This document shows, piece by piece, positions 31,720 through 41,860 of a stretch of 64,000 bases of DNA (the first letter of the stretch is position 1; every line of letters starts with the position of its first letter). The position numbers were made by a program, and so were the translations under genes. Below the pieces are notes generated by a model. That model searched no databases. It saw only the letters and a list, made by a program, of their open reading frames with translations, and was not told the origin of the DNA. The DNA is from Symbiodinium natans (Eukaryota > Sar > Dinophyceae > Suessiales > Symbiodiniaceae). The DNA lies in the NCBI GenBank assembly GCA_905221605.1, contig CAJNDS010000125.1:672696-736695 (forward strand). The letters run 5' to 3'.

Positions 31720-34700
31720 GTCATCCTCAAAGCGCAGCAGGACCCCCGCTTGCATTTGGAATTCTCCAAGATCCGGGGTTCATAGGGTTGTAGGGTTTAC
31801 ACGATTTTTTGGGTCAGTGGGTTTAGGGTCTAGGGTTATAGTGGGTTAGTGGGTTTATAGGGTTTGTAGAATTTAGGGTTTAGGGAGCACAGGCCTCACA
31901 CACAGTCAGGGGTTCCCCTACTACCCGCCTCTATACTACCCCCCCTAGGTTCCTCCAGAATCGAGGGTATTTCGGGATAATTAAGCCCAAGAAAGGGGGA
32001 ACCTAGGGGGGTAGTATAGAGGGGGGGTAGTAGGGGAACCCATTCTCCTACCTTCCTGGGTTGTCCGTGCTGGGGCGGTTCCGGGGCCAACGCGGCCAGC
32101 GGGTGAGTTGAGGGGGCTTCTGCTAGAGCTAAAACGTTTTAGGGTTTAGGGTTTAGGGTATAGGTTTAGGGTTAGCGTTTAGGGTTTGGGGTTTAGGGTT
32201 TAGGGGTTTGGGTTTAGGTTTAGGGTTTAGGGTTTAGGGTCTGATGCATATGCAGCAAGTCGCTGGGCGCACACAGCGATTTCGTCTCGAGCTACACAGA
32301 CCAGCTTTGGTATCGGAAGCATCTGCAGGATTAGGGTTTAGGGGTTCTGGGTTTAGGGTTTAGGGTTTATAAGGTTTAGGGTTTAGGGGGGATACCTGCG
32401 CAATATGGCAATTAGCTCAAAGCTATTCTGGCGTTCGCTTCCTACCCGTAAAGTATCATGTGCCTAGTAAGTTGGGCTCTAGAGTACTTCCTTTCCAATG
32501 CCTTTTGGTTCCGCGTATACGCGATTTGGGTAAATGGACCCTAAACCCTAAATCTTCAACCCTAAACCCTAAACCCTTTCGGAGCCCCAAGCCTTGAACC
32601 AAATTGTGCACAAACAGGGTTTAGGGTTTAGGGTTTAGGGTTTAGGATTTAGGGTTTATATAGGGTTGAGGGTTTAGGGTTTAGGGCTACTCCCGGAGGA
32701 TGCCTGGCTCAACGCCGTGCGCTCGCCGTCGGTGCAGCCCTTCATCCACTACTGCAACCATTTGGCTAAGGTCAGGGTTCAGGGTGGAGGGCTTCGGGTT
32801 TAGGGCTTAGGGTTTAGGGTTTAGGGCTAGGGTTTAGGGCTTAGGGCTCAGGGTTTAGGGTTTAGGGATTAGGGCTAGGGTTTAGGGTTTAGGGTGCAGG
32901 GTATAGGGTGTAGGGTTTAGGGTGTAAGCCCCTCAACCCCAAACCCCAAAACTGAAGACCTAAGCTCCGAACCCAAGGTGGTTGCGGAGGACCCCGCCCA
33001 CGCGCGGGAACCGGCGACTATGGACTTACGCCGGTTTTGCCAAGGCTTGGAGCGTTCATATGCTCGGGCTCAATTTTTTCTTAAACCCTGGCCCGAAACA
33101 TCCCAAACCCTCAGCCTTAAGCCCTAAACCGTTGATAGACATCCCACCCCTCCCCTCAAAAGGGGCCATGGTGTAGGCATCTGCTTGCTGCGGCCTCACA
33201 CCTTCAACCCTAAATTATTTAAGCCCCAAAACCCCTTTTTCCCCCTCGAGCCTTTAACCCTTGAAGCCTAAACCCTAAGCCCTAAAACCCAAAACCGGTT
33301 TATTCAGGTAGGACGAAGGTTCGACCCGCGACCAAGAGGCACCAGCACTCACAGGCAAGCATGGGAAGGCCAAGCCCCCATCCCCTCAGACTCCTAGCAC
33401 ACCAGGACTCCAGGTTTAGGGTTTAGGGTTTAGGGTTTAGGGTTTAGGGTTTAGGGTTTAGGGTTTAGGGTTTAGGGTTTAGGTGGATGAATTTCTCCAC
33501 TACGCGGGCTAGGTTCAATCCACTTGTTCAGCGACTCCGCGACTCCGCAACATGCTCAGGTCTTGGTAGGTCGAAACTTTAGTCCTGTCCATGCAGACCC
33601 TAAACCCTAAACCCTAAACCCTAAACCCTAAACCCTAGCATCCCTTTAGTCAGAAGCAGGCTTCCAGGAGGACCTGCAAAGCATCGTGGAGGCCCTGGCA
33701 GGTTTGGGGTTTAGGGTTTAGGGTTTAGGGCTAGGGTTTGGGGTTTAGGGTTTAGGGTTCAGGGTTTGGGGTTTAGGGTTTAGGGACTACGGTCTGACTT
33801 TGGGCGCGTTTAGGAGTTGTTAGGGGCTGAAGGCAAGGTCCCTCAACCCCTGAAAGACCTATAGACTCTTAACCCGAAACCTCTTAACCCGAAACCCTAA
33901 ACCCTAAACCCTAAATTTGTTTCTCTGTAGGTTGCTGCAGGTTTTCAGAAGCCAACAGGTTTGTGCTTCTCTAAAAGGGAATCCCTCTACCCGAAACCCC
34001 ATGCGTGGGGAGGTTCATCCGTAGTGATACGTGGCTGCTAAGTAGGGCCGCTAGAGTTATCCTAGGCGAACCCTTGGGACAGGTTTTATATTTCCCCTTA
34101 TTGGGTTTAAGAGTGATTTTTGTTTTAGGAATCTTTTCCAGAGGGTCTTAAAAAAGGGCCTTCCCCAGTATCTCCTCGCTTCAACCTGGGCTACTTATGA
34201 GCTAACCTTCAAGTAAGGCCTTGAGCCTTGAAGGCATTGAGCCCTAAACCCTGGGCTCTCGACTTAAACTTGAAACCTGTGACCCCTAAACCCCCTGTAC
34301 CTGGACCTCCTGGAAGTCCTTGAGAGGTCAAGAGTGGGTCTTAAGGGTTCGCGGGTTAGAATTAAGGGTTCACGGGTTTAAGTGTTTAAGGGGTTTAAGG
34401 GCTTGGGGGCTTAAGGGGCTTCAGAGCCCTAAGCCCTAAGCCCTAAGCCCTAAGCCCTAAACCCTAAACCCTAAACCCTAAACCCTAAACCCTAAGCCCT
34501 AAGCCCTAAGCCCTAAACCCTAAACCCTAAACCCTAAACCCTAAACCCTAACCCTAAACTCTGAACCTTAAAACCTAAGTTCGGGTTTAATTAGGGCTCA
34601 GGGTTGAGGGTCTTTGAGGGCGTGGGCGTTTCAGGCTACATATGTGACATGCAGCTTGGGCCCCCGCTTCTGAACAGTCTGGGGTTTAGGGTTTAGGGTT

Positions 34701-35761
34701 TAGGGTTTAGTATTTGCAGGCTCGACGTTTCCGATGTGCAGTTGCCTGTGTCATATCCTTGGGTCCTAGGTGAGACAGTGGTCCTGAAATAGTTGTGGCT
34801 GCCCAGCAAAGGTTTAGGGTCGTCATAAGGGCTTCGGGATGTGTGGGCTCACAGGGGTTTTATGAGCCCTCAACCCTCGCCCGAAGAGCTTCAGCCCTGC
34901 CAGGGCGGGGATATGCAAAATTTACGGTCTCGTGGCACTTCATCATCTGTATTGGGATTTGGGGTTTAGGGTTTAGGGATGTTCCCCCTTAGACTACCAG
35001 TCCTTAATAGGTACGGTCATCCGTGTTAAGGACTGTCAGTATAAGGGGGACCATTCCAATACACAGACATGGGGGCTTACGAAAACAGGGAACCCTAAAA
35101 TAAACCCCCAAATAGTAGGATTCCCTTATAATGAGGACTCCCAGAGAGAACCCCCCCTAACTTCGGAAACCCCCGCATGGTTTAGGTGGGTTTACTGCTC
35201 CTGCCTGTCCTGAGCTGTCTCGCTAGACTTGTCAACATCGATCCTCTGCAGCAGCCGCTCCTGCCCAAGCCATTTTGGCCACTTGGTTCAAAGCCTCAGG
35301 ACGCGCCAGGCGGGGGCGAAACTGCAATGTCGACATGATAGCCGTTTCGGACTCGGAGGAGGATTGCCGGCCGAGCTCAAGTAGCTCAAAAACGCGGGCA
35401 AGACCCGCGGAGCCCATGGCTTCAGAAGGTCGCAAGGCGGGGGGTTTGCGAAATCAGGGGCCCTAGGATAGTCCCCAAATAACGGGATTCCCTTGGTAAT
35501 AAGACCCCAAGAAGGTATGTCCAATATCGTAGCCTCCCCCAGGTCAAGTTCCGTTCGATCTCCGACCGGGTGAAGCACGGAGCCTCCTCGATTTTTTGCG
35601 ACGTATGCCAGAAGGCGATCCCTTCGGCGGAGTTCGTCAAGCACTCCTACGATCATGCTTTGATCCCCTGTGATCTTTGTGGGAAGATGCTGGAGCCAGG
35701 CGGGCGCCTTCTTTGGGGCCCACATGAACGAGTTGGGATCATATTAAATACACAGCTATGA
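31720..35761 (+). CDS. Multi-exon gene with C-terminal Cys/His zinc finger
   Basis: Proposed exons: 31720-~31768 (VILKAQQDPRLHLEFSKIR), 32256-32328 (DFVSSYTDQLWYRKHLQ), 32685-32770 (LPEDAWLNAVRSPSVQ, PFIHYCNHLAK), 32978-~33067 (VVAEDPAHAREPATMD), 33312-33413 (DEGSTRDQEAPALTG), 33650-33701, 33931-33958, 34720-34769 (LDVSDVQLPVSYPWV), 35227-35424 (Ser/Glu-rich) and 35543-35761. Phase agrees from 32770 through 34769 and from 35424 to 35543 using a GA donor. The last exon carries CDVC, HSYDH and CDLCGK, a zinc-binding pattern, and ends in TGA. The exon ending at 33413 uses a GT that is the first base pair of a telomeric block (CTCCAG|GTTTAG). Some early junctions are unresolved. I do not recognise the family beyond the zinc finger. 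Confidence 0.55.
31909..32042. mobile_element. Palindromic element family P4, copy 1
   Basis: GGGGTTCCCCTACTACC and TATACTACCCCCCCTAGGTT pair with AACCTAGGGGGGTAGTATA and GGTAGTAGGGGAACC. The 64-codon minus-strand open frame here is only the palindrome. Confidence 0.7.
33415..33484 (+). repeat. Telomeric block starting at an exon's splice donor
   Basis: Ten TTTAGGG units follow CTCCAG directly, so the donor GTTTAG is part of the repeat. Confidence 0.9.
34976..35058. mobile_element. Palindromic element family P2, copy 3
   Basis: GGGATGTTCCCCCTTAGAC at the left, GTCAGTATAAGGGGGACCAT at the right, with AGTCCTTAATAGG and GTTAAGGACT inside. Confidence 0.6.
35069..35180. mobile_element. Palindromic element family P3, copy 4
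   Basis: CATGGGGGCTTACGAAAACA at the left, CTTCGGAAACCCCCGCATG at the right, core CCCAAATAGTAGGATTCCC. It stands 10 bp after a P2 element. Confidence 0.6.
35437..35540. mobile_element. Palindromic element family P3, copy 5 (degenerate)
   Basis: GGGGGGTTTGCGAAATCAGG at the left and core CCCAAATAACGGGATTCCC. The right end is eroded. It lies in the inferred intron 35425-35542 of the zinc-finger gene and contributes most of it. Confidence 0.5.
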
Positions 35762-36013
35762 CTATATACAGAATAAAACAGATAAACACAACTACAACTA
35801 GACAAGAAAATGTCCGTTCATGTAAGTGGACCATAAGCCCTTTGGGTGTATATAGTCAATCTAGAGGTAATGATGCAATCCGCGCATTCGGTTATCACAG
35901 TTTCTTTGGTTCGGCTGGTAGGCCGAATGGGGCTATACCAGGATGAGCTCCTATCCGCCATACTCCCCCCTCCTTAGTAGCTGAGTAGGTAACATTAAAC
36001 CTTTTTGGGTGTA

Positions 36014-36150
36014 TCTATATATATATATATATATACATTCATTGATTTTTTGTTTGTTTACTTATATATATATATATTTCTATTATATATATATATATAT
36101 ATATTATTATTATATATATATATATATATTATATATATATATATATTATG
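36014..36150. repeat. TA microsatellite
   Basis: Long (TA)n runs with a few TTT and TTATTA interruptions, downstream of the zinc-finger gene. The 93-codon Tyr/Ile-rich frame is spurious. Confidence 0.9.
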
Positions 36151-36210
36151 TAACCCTACCATATTCGAAAGATTAACCTTTTTGGGGCCTAGGGTACTCA
36201 GCAACTGGGC

Positions 36211-36212
36211 CC

Positions 36213-36279
<67 letters not shown>

Positions 36280-36308
36280 ACCCTAAACCCTAAACCCTAA
36301 ACCCTAAA
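36211..36308 (-). repeat. CCCTCAA variant array passing into CCCTAAA
   Basis: Roughly eleven CCCTCAA units, then CCCTAAA. The same variant arose independently at 17800-17885. Confidence 0.9.
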
Positions 36309-37609
36309 CCTTGATCGGGTTGAGTATACGGGACTGTGGGGCCGAGGAGCTCATCCTGGCGTGTCAGGCCATCAGGCCTAGGCCCTAAACCCTAAGCCCT
36401 GTGCTGACTCTGAGCATCCTAGAAACCCTAAAATTCCGAACAAAGGTTTTAGGCTTTAGGGTTTAGGGTTTAGGGTTTAGGGGTTGAGGGTTTAAGGGTT
36501 TAGGGTTTAGGGTAACAGGCTTCCCAACCTACCCTAGGAGGCCCTAAACCCTACAACCTACACCCTAATCCTGAAACGATTAAGCCTCAACGTCAAACCC
36601 TCCAATCCGGCTTTAGGGTTTAGGGTTTAGGGAACAAATCCAAAACCACAAAACCGGTTGGCGGGCGATCGAATTTGGATATACTGCTTTCATTCTCCCG
36701 GGCAGCTCCCCACAAGTAAGGTTATGTCTTCCGCCGTAGACCACCAAACCGAGGGTTATGCCAAGGTTATTTAGATTAGAATCCAAATTCCAAAATTATT
36801 CCCATGGAAACATGTTTTTATATGGCCCCAAACCCACCCCAGTATACCTGCCCATGAACCTCCCCGAAGCCTGGATATCTCAGCCGCAAGTTTATCTAGG
36901 GTTTAAGGTTTTCAGGTTGCTGCAAGAGGAGCCAATTTTGCTCCAATTTCAGATACCAGGCCTTCAAAAGAAAGGGTGCACCTTCCTAAAACCCTTTAAA
37001 CCCTAAGAAACCCTAACCCCCAAACCCTAAACCCTAAACCCCAAACCCCTAACCCCTAACCCCAAACCCCAAACCCCAAACGCTAAACCCTCCTCGGCCC
37101 CCGCTTGGAAAGCCCCCCTCGTCAAAAAGGCGGCTTCATGGAACACTTGCGCCTCCATGAGCAGCGTCGCGCCCCAGAAGCCGAGGGCAAAGACCTCGCC
37201 GCCTCGTTGATACCCTGTACCATATTTCCCTTGGGAATTACTTTTTTTTTTTTTTTATTTTTGTTTATACACAACCCAAGAGGATATTAAAATTATTATT
37301 ATTCTTCTTATGATGATGATTATTATTATTAAGGTTCTAAGGGGAGTATAGTGCAAACTGCCTCGTTATCGGTGGATGCCTTCGGATAATTTCGCAGGTT
37401 CAGGGGATGTTTGGCAAATAGATAGCCTCATGTATATGGGTGTATGTATGGGTTTAGGGTTTAGGGTTTAGGGTTTGGGGTTTAGGGTTTAGGGTTTAGG
37501 GTTTAGGAAAATAAGAATAACAAAATATCAGCTACTGAGGGTTTCAGGGTCTAGGGTTTAGGGTTTTTTTCTCGAGGGTCTAGACTGGCAGCCCATGAGC
37601 TGAGGTGAG
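36309..37609. other. Spacer before the PARP-like gene, with one candidate exon
   Basis: Telomeric blocks, a T/A-rich piece at 37230-37330, and unique sequence. 37100-37200 is open as GGFMEHLRLHEQRRAPEAEG in one frame, which fits the style of the PARP-like gene's first exon, but a second frame is also open. Confidence 0.4.
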
Positions 37610-38982
37610 GTTTGCGGAGATCTCTTCCTACCCACCGAGTACGCCGCGCATGTTCAAGAGCATGAAGCCAAGGCGATGGCGGAAGATTTGTCGAGTTTAG
37701 GGTTTAGGGTTTAGGGCTTAGGGTTCAGGGTTCAGGGTTTTGGGGGTTAGAGTTTAGGGCCAAGGCGATGACGCAAGATTTGTCCGCCCACCACACACCC
37801 GTCTCCATGGCTGCGCGCTGGGTTGAACAGCTGCGATCCGCAGCCAGAGACAAGAATTTGCTCCAAAGCTGCATTGCAAATTTCGATCTGGCTGTCTGCT
37901 TTGCCGAGCGGGCAGTGCGGGAAGCGTCCTTTCTACCGGACAAGCCTCCAAAAGTTGTCTATCACTGGACACCTTCCAAGAATTTTCAAAGCATCGTCGA
38001 CAGCAACTTGTGTGTGCCGGACCAGAAAAAGGTTTTTCACCAGACAGATGGAGGGATCTATGGAAAAGGGATTTACACCTCCCCCGACTTTGGCTACGCC
38101 CGCAACTATGCAAAAAGGAACGGCGGCTGCTTCATATGCTTAGGCTTGCCGGGACGTCAGTACCGCGCCAATACTTCCACAGATTCCTGTCGCCCATGCA
38201 AGAAAAACTATGAGACACATGTCTCTCCGAACTGGAAGGAATGGGTATTCTTTGCAGCTGATCAGCTACTGCCTTGCTTTTGGGTCGACCAACATGACGG
38301 GCAAACACAGCCAGCCGCGCTCGAGTTGGTCGAGGTTATGGTGGCCTCAATTCGGAAGGACCTTGGGGCCCTAAACCCTAAACCCTAAACCCTAAACCCT
38401 AAACCCTAAACCCTAAACCCTCCTAAACCCTAAGTCCTAAAACTCCCAAGTCCTGAAGCCCCAAATGTTAGCAGCCTCCGGCTCCCGCCGCCGACCCCCG
38501 AGCAGGGGCCAACCCTAGTGAGATAAAGCGGTCCGAACGCGAGTAAACTAGACGATGAACCCAAGGCAGGGTCGGGGGGGGGGGGAGGGGTTAGGGGTTA
38601 GGGGCTTAGGGGCTTAGGGGCTTAGGGGTTTAGGGGTTTAGGGGTTTAGGGGTTTAGGGGTTAGGTCACAGGCAGGGGGCGCTAGAGGGGGCTTCCACAA
38701 AGCTGGAGCAAGTTTAGGGAGGTTTTCACCTCCGAAGCGCATCCCACACGCCGCCAAGGTCGGCGGACCCTACATCCTAAAACCCTAAGCCCGAAACCCG
38801 AAACCCGAAACCCTAACCCCTAAACCCTAAACCCTAAACCCTAAACCCTAAACCCTAAACCCTAAACCCCAAATCCTAAACCCTAAACCCTAAACCCTAA
38901 ACGGAAGGACTTGGGGCTGCACCATGCTGAGGAGGACACCAGGAGGGAGGCACGGCAGCGACGCAGGGCAAAAGCTGCCTGA
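37610..38982 (+). CDS. PARP-like ADP-ribosyltransferase-fold protein, three exons
   Basis: Exons 37610-37672, 37765-38358 and 38908-38982 (TGA). The middle exon holds VVYHWTPSKNFQSIVDSNL followed by GIYGKGIYTSPDFGYARNYA. This matches the PARP catalytic pattern of a His in the first strand (usually HGT) and GKGIY-S---YA-NY. WHERE the third catalytic residue (Glu) would be is not certain. After it come Cys/His-rich pieces (CFICLG, CRPC). Intron 1 (GC...AG, 92 nt) and intron 2 (GA...AG, 549 nt) are both flanked by duplicated exon sequence. Without splicing, the middle frame runs into the telomeric repeat and stops after LNPKP. The start codon is not identified; more 5' exons are likely. Likely role: ADP-ribosylation or ADP-ribose binding (inference). 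Confidence 0.7.
37673..37764 (+). other. 92-nt intron flanked by duplicated exon sequence
   Basis: The sequence GCCAAGGCGATG-CG-AAGATT occurs at 37667 and 37759, 24 of 26 bases identical. Splicing AAG|GCGATG (GC donor) to GCCAAG|GCG (acceptor) removes exactly one copy plus the telomeric block. Confidence 0.65.
38359..38907 (+). other. 549-nt intron flanked by duplicated exon sequence
   Basis: CGGAAGGACCTTGGGGC at 38353 and CGGAAGGACTTGGGGC at 38902 flank it. Splicing AAG|GAC to AAG|GAC keeps the frame and reaches a short charged C-terminus (LHHAEEDTRREARQRRR). Inside are telomeric blocks and the second P9 element. Confidence 0.6.
38468..38771. mobile_element. Inverted-repeat element family P9, copy 2
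   Basis: Same ends as 4343-4567 and the same GGAGGTTTTCACCTCC hairpin. It carries an internal (TTAGGGG)n block at about 38587-38665. It lies in the inferred 549-nt intron of the PARP-like gene. Confidence 0.6.
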
Positions 38983-39494
38983 AGCGGCTGGAGATGAGGG
39001 TTTGGGGTTTAGGGTTTAGGGTTTAGGGTTTAGGGTTTAGGGTTTCGGGTTTAGGGTTTAGGGTTTAGGGTTTAGGGTGTAGGGTTCATGGTTTAGGCTC
39101 TGGGGTTTAGGGCTTAATTAGGCCATTTCATTGCGCTGTTACCTGTACAGAGTGCGATGTTGAGTTGTTTGCGCCACACGCGTGCCCCCCCCACCCCCCC
39201 AGAAGCTCCAATAGTCCTTGCAATTCAAGAACGCTCTGTACACTGAATTAATGTCCCTAAACCCTAAACCCTAAACCAATTCAAGCGATATTTCTTACTT
39301 GGGACTTTGGGAAGTTCCGGGGCGCTGTTGACGTCGCCTCCGACAACATCTTGCCTTGGTAGCCACACAGCGCACCCAATGTGTCGGGGTAATTGTGCTC
39401 TGATCCGCCGCAGGACAAAAGCTTTCGTGAATCTGCCAAGGCTTTGTTAAGTTAGATTTAAATCCTAAACCCTAAACCCTAGACCCTAAGCCCC

Positions 39495-40439
39495 ATGGAT
39501 GAGATTAGTTCTACAGACCTTCCATCCGAAACCCCTAAGGAAGTTGTCGGCAGCACGTCCGACGTAAGAGTCGCTGCGCGTTGTTTAGGCCCAAGAGGCA
39601 TCAAGAGGTTCAAGGCTTAGGGTTAGGGTTTAGGTTTTAGGGTTTAGGGTTTAGGGTCCCGGGGTGCTTTGTTACCGGGATAACCTGTTGAGTGCCGGTC
39701 AGAGCCAGAGCCATGTGCCGGTTAGGGCCACTTAGCATAGGGTTGTAACCATCGGTCAGTCCCGTGAATCAGTAGAGAATCCACGTGGACCGGTTTTGGG
39801 GTTGAGGCCTCTATAGGGCTTGGGGGGAAGGGCTTATGGTTTGGGCCCCGCTGTCTTGCCGTGCCTGAACCCAAAAAAATCTCCAGAACACAAACGTCTT
39901 ACGGCTTGAAATGAGGCCCCCCCCAAGCCCTAAACCCCTGAACCGAAACACTAAATCTTAAGCCCTAAGCCCCAAACCCTAAACCCCAAACCCTAAACCC
40001 CAAACCCCAGACCCTAAGCCCCAAACCCCAAACCCTAAAACCCTAAACCCCAAACCCTAAAACCCTCAAACCCGAACCCTAAACCCCAAACCCTAAACCC
40101 TACACCCTAAACCCAAACCCTAAACCCTAAACCCTAAACCCTGTAAACCCTATAAACCCTATAAACCCTATAAACCCTATAAACCCTAAACCCTAAACCC
40201 TAAACCCTAAACCCTAAACCCTAAACCCTATACGCTGCGTGAGGCGCCAGAGGTCCATGGCAGCCACGCAGAGCAGCGGCTCTTCGATTCGCCTCCTCAG
40301 GATTGGGTTTAGGGTTTAGGGTTCAGGGTTCAGGGTTCAGGATTCAGGGTTTGGGATTTAGGTTGCCTACTTGGACAGCGTGTTCGGCAAGGGCGCACAA
40401 GCGGCGGCGCTTATTCTACGGCTCCATGTACCCATGTAG
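39495..40439 (+). CDS. Small gene of unknown function, three exons
   Basis: Exons 39495-39563 (starts ATG; MDEISSTDLPSETPKEVV, donor GTAAGA), 40244-40300 (APEVHGSHAEQRLFDSPPQ) and 40362-40439 (VAYLDSVFGKGAQAAALIL, TAG). All joins are phase 0. The product would be about 67 residues if the ATG is the true start. A second frame is also open across the last two exons, so the frame is likely but not certain. The intron 564-40243 region carries C-strand blocks and TATAAACCC units. Confidence 0.45.
39957..40230 (-). repeat. C-strand block with CCCCAAA and TATAAACCC variants
   Basis: Mixed CCCTAAA/CCCCAAA, five TATAAACCC nonamers at about 40140-40185, then regular units. Confidence 0.9.
40301..40361 (+). 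other. 61-nt intron made of telomere-like repeats
   Basis: Between CCTCCTCAG and GTTGCCTAC lies only GGGTTTA, GGGTTCA and GGATTTAG units. It opens with GA and closes with TTTAG. Both flanking exons are open in matching phase, and reading through without splicing meets TAG. Confidence 0.55.
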
Positions 40440-40510
40440 TTACATATTTGAGCCCTAAATGTTTAGGGTTTTAGGGTTTAGGGTTTAGGGTTTAGGGTTT
40501 AGGGTTGGGA

Positions 40511-41398
40511 TCTGCCTCGGCACACTAACAGTCAAATAAAGGGTTTTGTACTAAACATAGCGCAAAATTCCAGCACCAGAAAGTCTGATCGAGTTTGGAC
40601 CTGGCTCAGCAGACGAGATCACACTTTGGGCCTTGGTTTGTGGTCTTTTCTGGTGCTAGTCACTGTGCTCCTGCTGGTGCTTGTTGATGGTGCCATTGCT
40701 TCGTTCTGAGCACAAAAAATAGCACCGGAGAAAGCACAATCATGAGCACAAAAAATAGCACCGGAGAAAGGAGAAAGCACCGGAGAAAGCACAATCGTGA
40801 GCACAAAAAAAGCACCGGAGAAAGCACAATCATGAGCACAAAAAAAGCACCGGAGAAAGCACAATCATGAGCACAAAAAATAGCACCGGAGAAAGCACAA
40901 TCATGAGCACAAAAAATAGCACCGGAGAAAGCACAATGAGCACAAAAAATAGCACCGGAGAAAGCACAATCATGAGCACAAAAAATAGCACCGGAGAAAG
41001 CACAATCGTGAGCACAAAAAAAGCACCGGAGAAAGCACAATCATGAGCACAAAAAAAGCACCGGAGAAAGCACAATCATGAGCACAAAAAATAGCACCGG
41101 AGAAAGCACAATCGTGAGCACAAAAAAAGCACCGGAGAAAGCACAATCATGAGCACAAAAAAAGCACCGGAGAAAGCACAATCATGAGCACAAAAAATAG
41201 CACCGGAGAAAGCACAATCATGAGCACAAAAAATAGCACCGGAGAAAGCACAATCTTGAGCACAAACAAGAGCACCGGAAAACTTCATCACACTCATACA
41301 TCAGGCCTTCAGGTATGATCATGAGGCACTCAGAAATGTCCAATCTCACGGGTGCTTTATTTTGTGGGTGTGTTTGTGCTGACCATTAGTGTGCTCGG
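40511..41398. mobile_element. Inverted-repeat-bounded element carrying a minisatellite (P10)
   Basis: The left end has CGGCACACTAACAGTCA and AAATAAAG. The right end has CTTTATTTTG and TGACCATTAGTGTGCTCGG, its inverted match. The interior is mostly the minisatellite at 40708-41280. Confidence 0.5.
40708..41280 (+). repeat. Minisatellite, 17 units of 34-36 bp
   Basis: Unit: AGCACCGGAGAAAGCACAAT then CATGAGCACAAAAAAT. Units are nearly identical with small A-run and CAT deletions. Because unit lengths differ, all reverse frames are open and give CAFSGAIFCAHD-type repeats, which I do not call as protein. Confidence 0.9.
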
Positions 41399-41436
41399 GC
41401 AAGTCATAAGTTTAGGGTTTAGGGTTTAGGGTTTAG

Positions 41437-41700
41437 GGTGGAAGCCCGTGAAGCCCCAAGTACATACGAGATGGGTTCCTCGGAGCCTTCGGGGTTCCTT
41501 CCATGTCTCCTTCGGATGGAACTCTTTCTTTGTGGTACTTTACTGTAACTTTAGATCCTTACCTTTTTTGGGGTTTATTCGGTTTCTTATTAAGGCAGCT
41601 AAAAGTTTGACTTTTTGCTACCCTCCTGAGTGCAGCCAAGTCTCTGGTGAAAGCAGCGAGCTACCCCGAAAGCCCAATACCTCCTTCATTAAGGAATAGA
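41437..41700 (+). CDS. Candidate exon after a telomeric block
   Basis: TTTAG|GGTGGAAGCC opens two competing frames: VEAREAPSTYEMGSSEPSG to a stop at 41546, and a longer one with VKPQVHTRWVPRSL to 41697. The acceptor would be the last unit of the telomeric block. Confidence 0.35.
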
Positions 41701-41709
41701 CCTTAACTT

Positions 41710-41860
41710 CTACAGGGAACTTCAATATGATGTAAGTTACATTCCTTAATTGTATATGTTTGTATAGGGATCCTTAATCTGATGTAAGGTACATTCCTTA
41801 GTCATATGTTTGTATAGGGATCCTTAATGTGACTTAAGGCGCATCCCTTAATTAACGGCT
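41710..41860 (+). repeat. Tandem duplication of about 57 bp
   Basis: TATGTTTGTATAGGGATCC with TTAAT-TGA-TTAAGG and CATTCCTTA recurs two to three times. Confidence 0.7.

Noticed and set aside
35268-35281. GCCATTTTGGC as a second spliced-leader relict
   Set aside because: Only 11 bases match, and it lies inside a well-supported exon of the zinc-finger gene.
36005-36286. 93-codon Tyr/Ile-rich frame
   Set aside because: Translation of a TA microsatellite running into CCCTCAA repeats.
40708-41280. CRISPR-like regular array
   Set aside because: Units are contiguous and nearly identical with no unique spacers, and the genome is eukaryotic.
40660-41297. Minus-strand Cys/Phe-rich proteins (CAFSGAIFCAHD repeats)
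   Set aside because: All three reverse frames are open through a minisatellite with variable unit length; no start context or flanking coding sequence.
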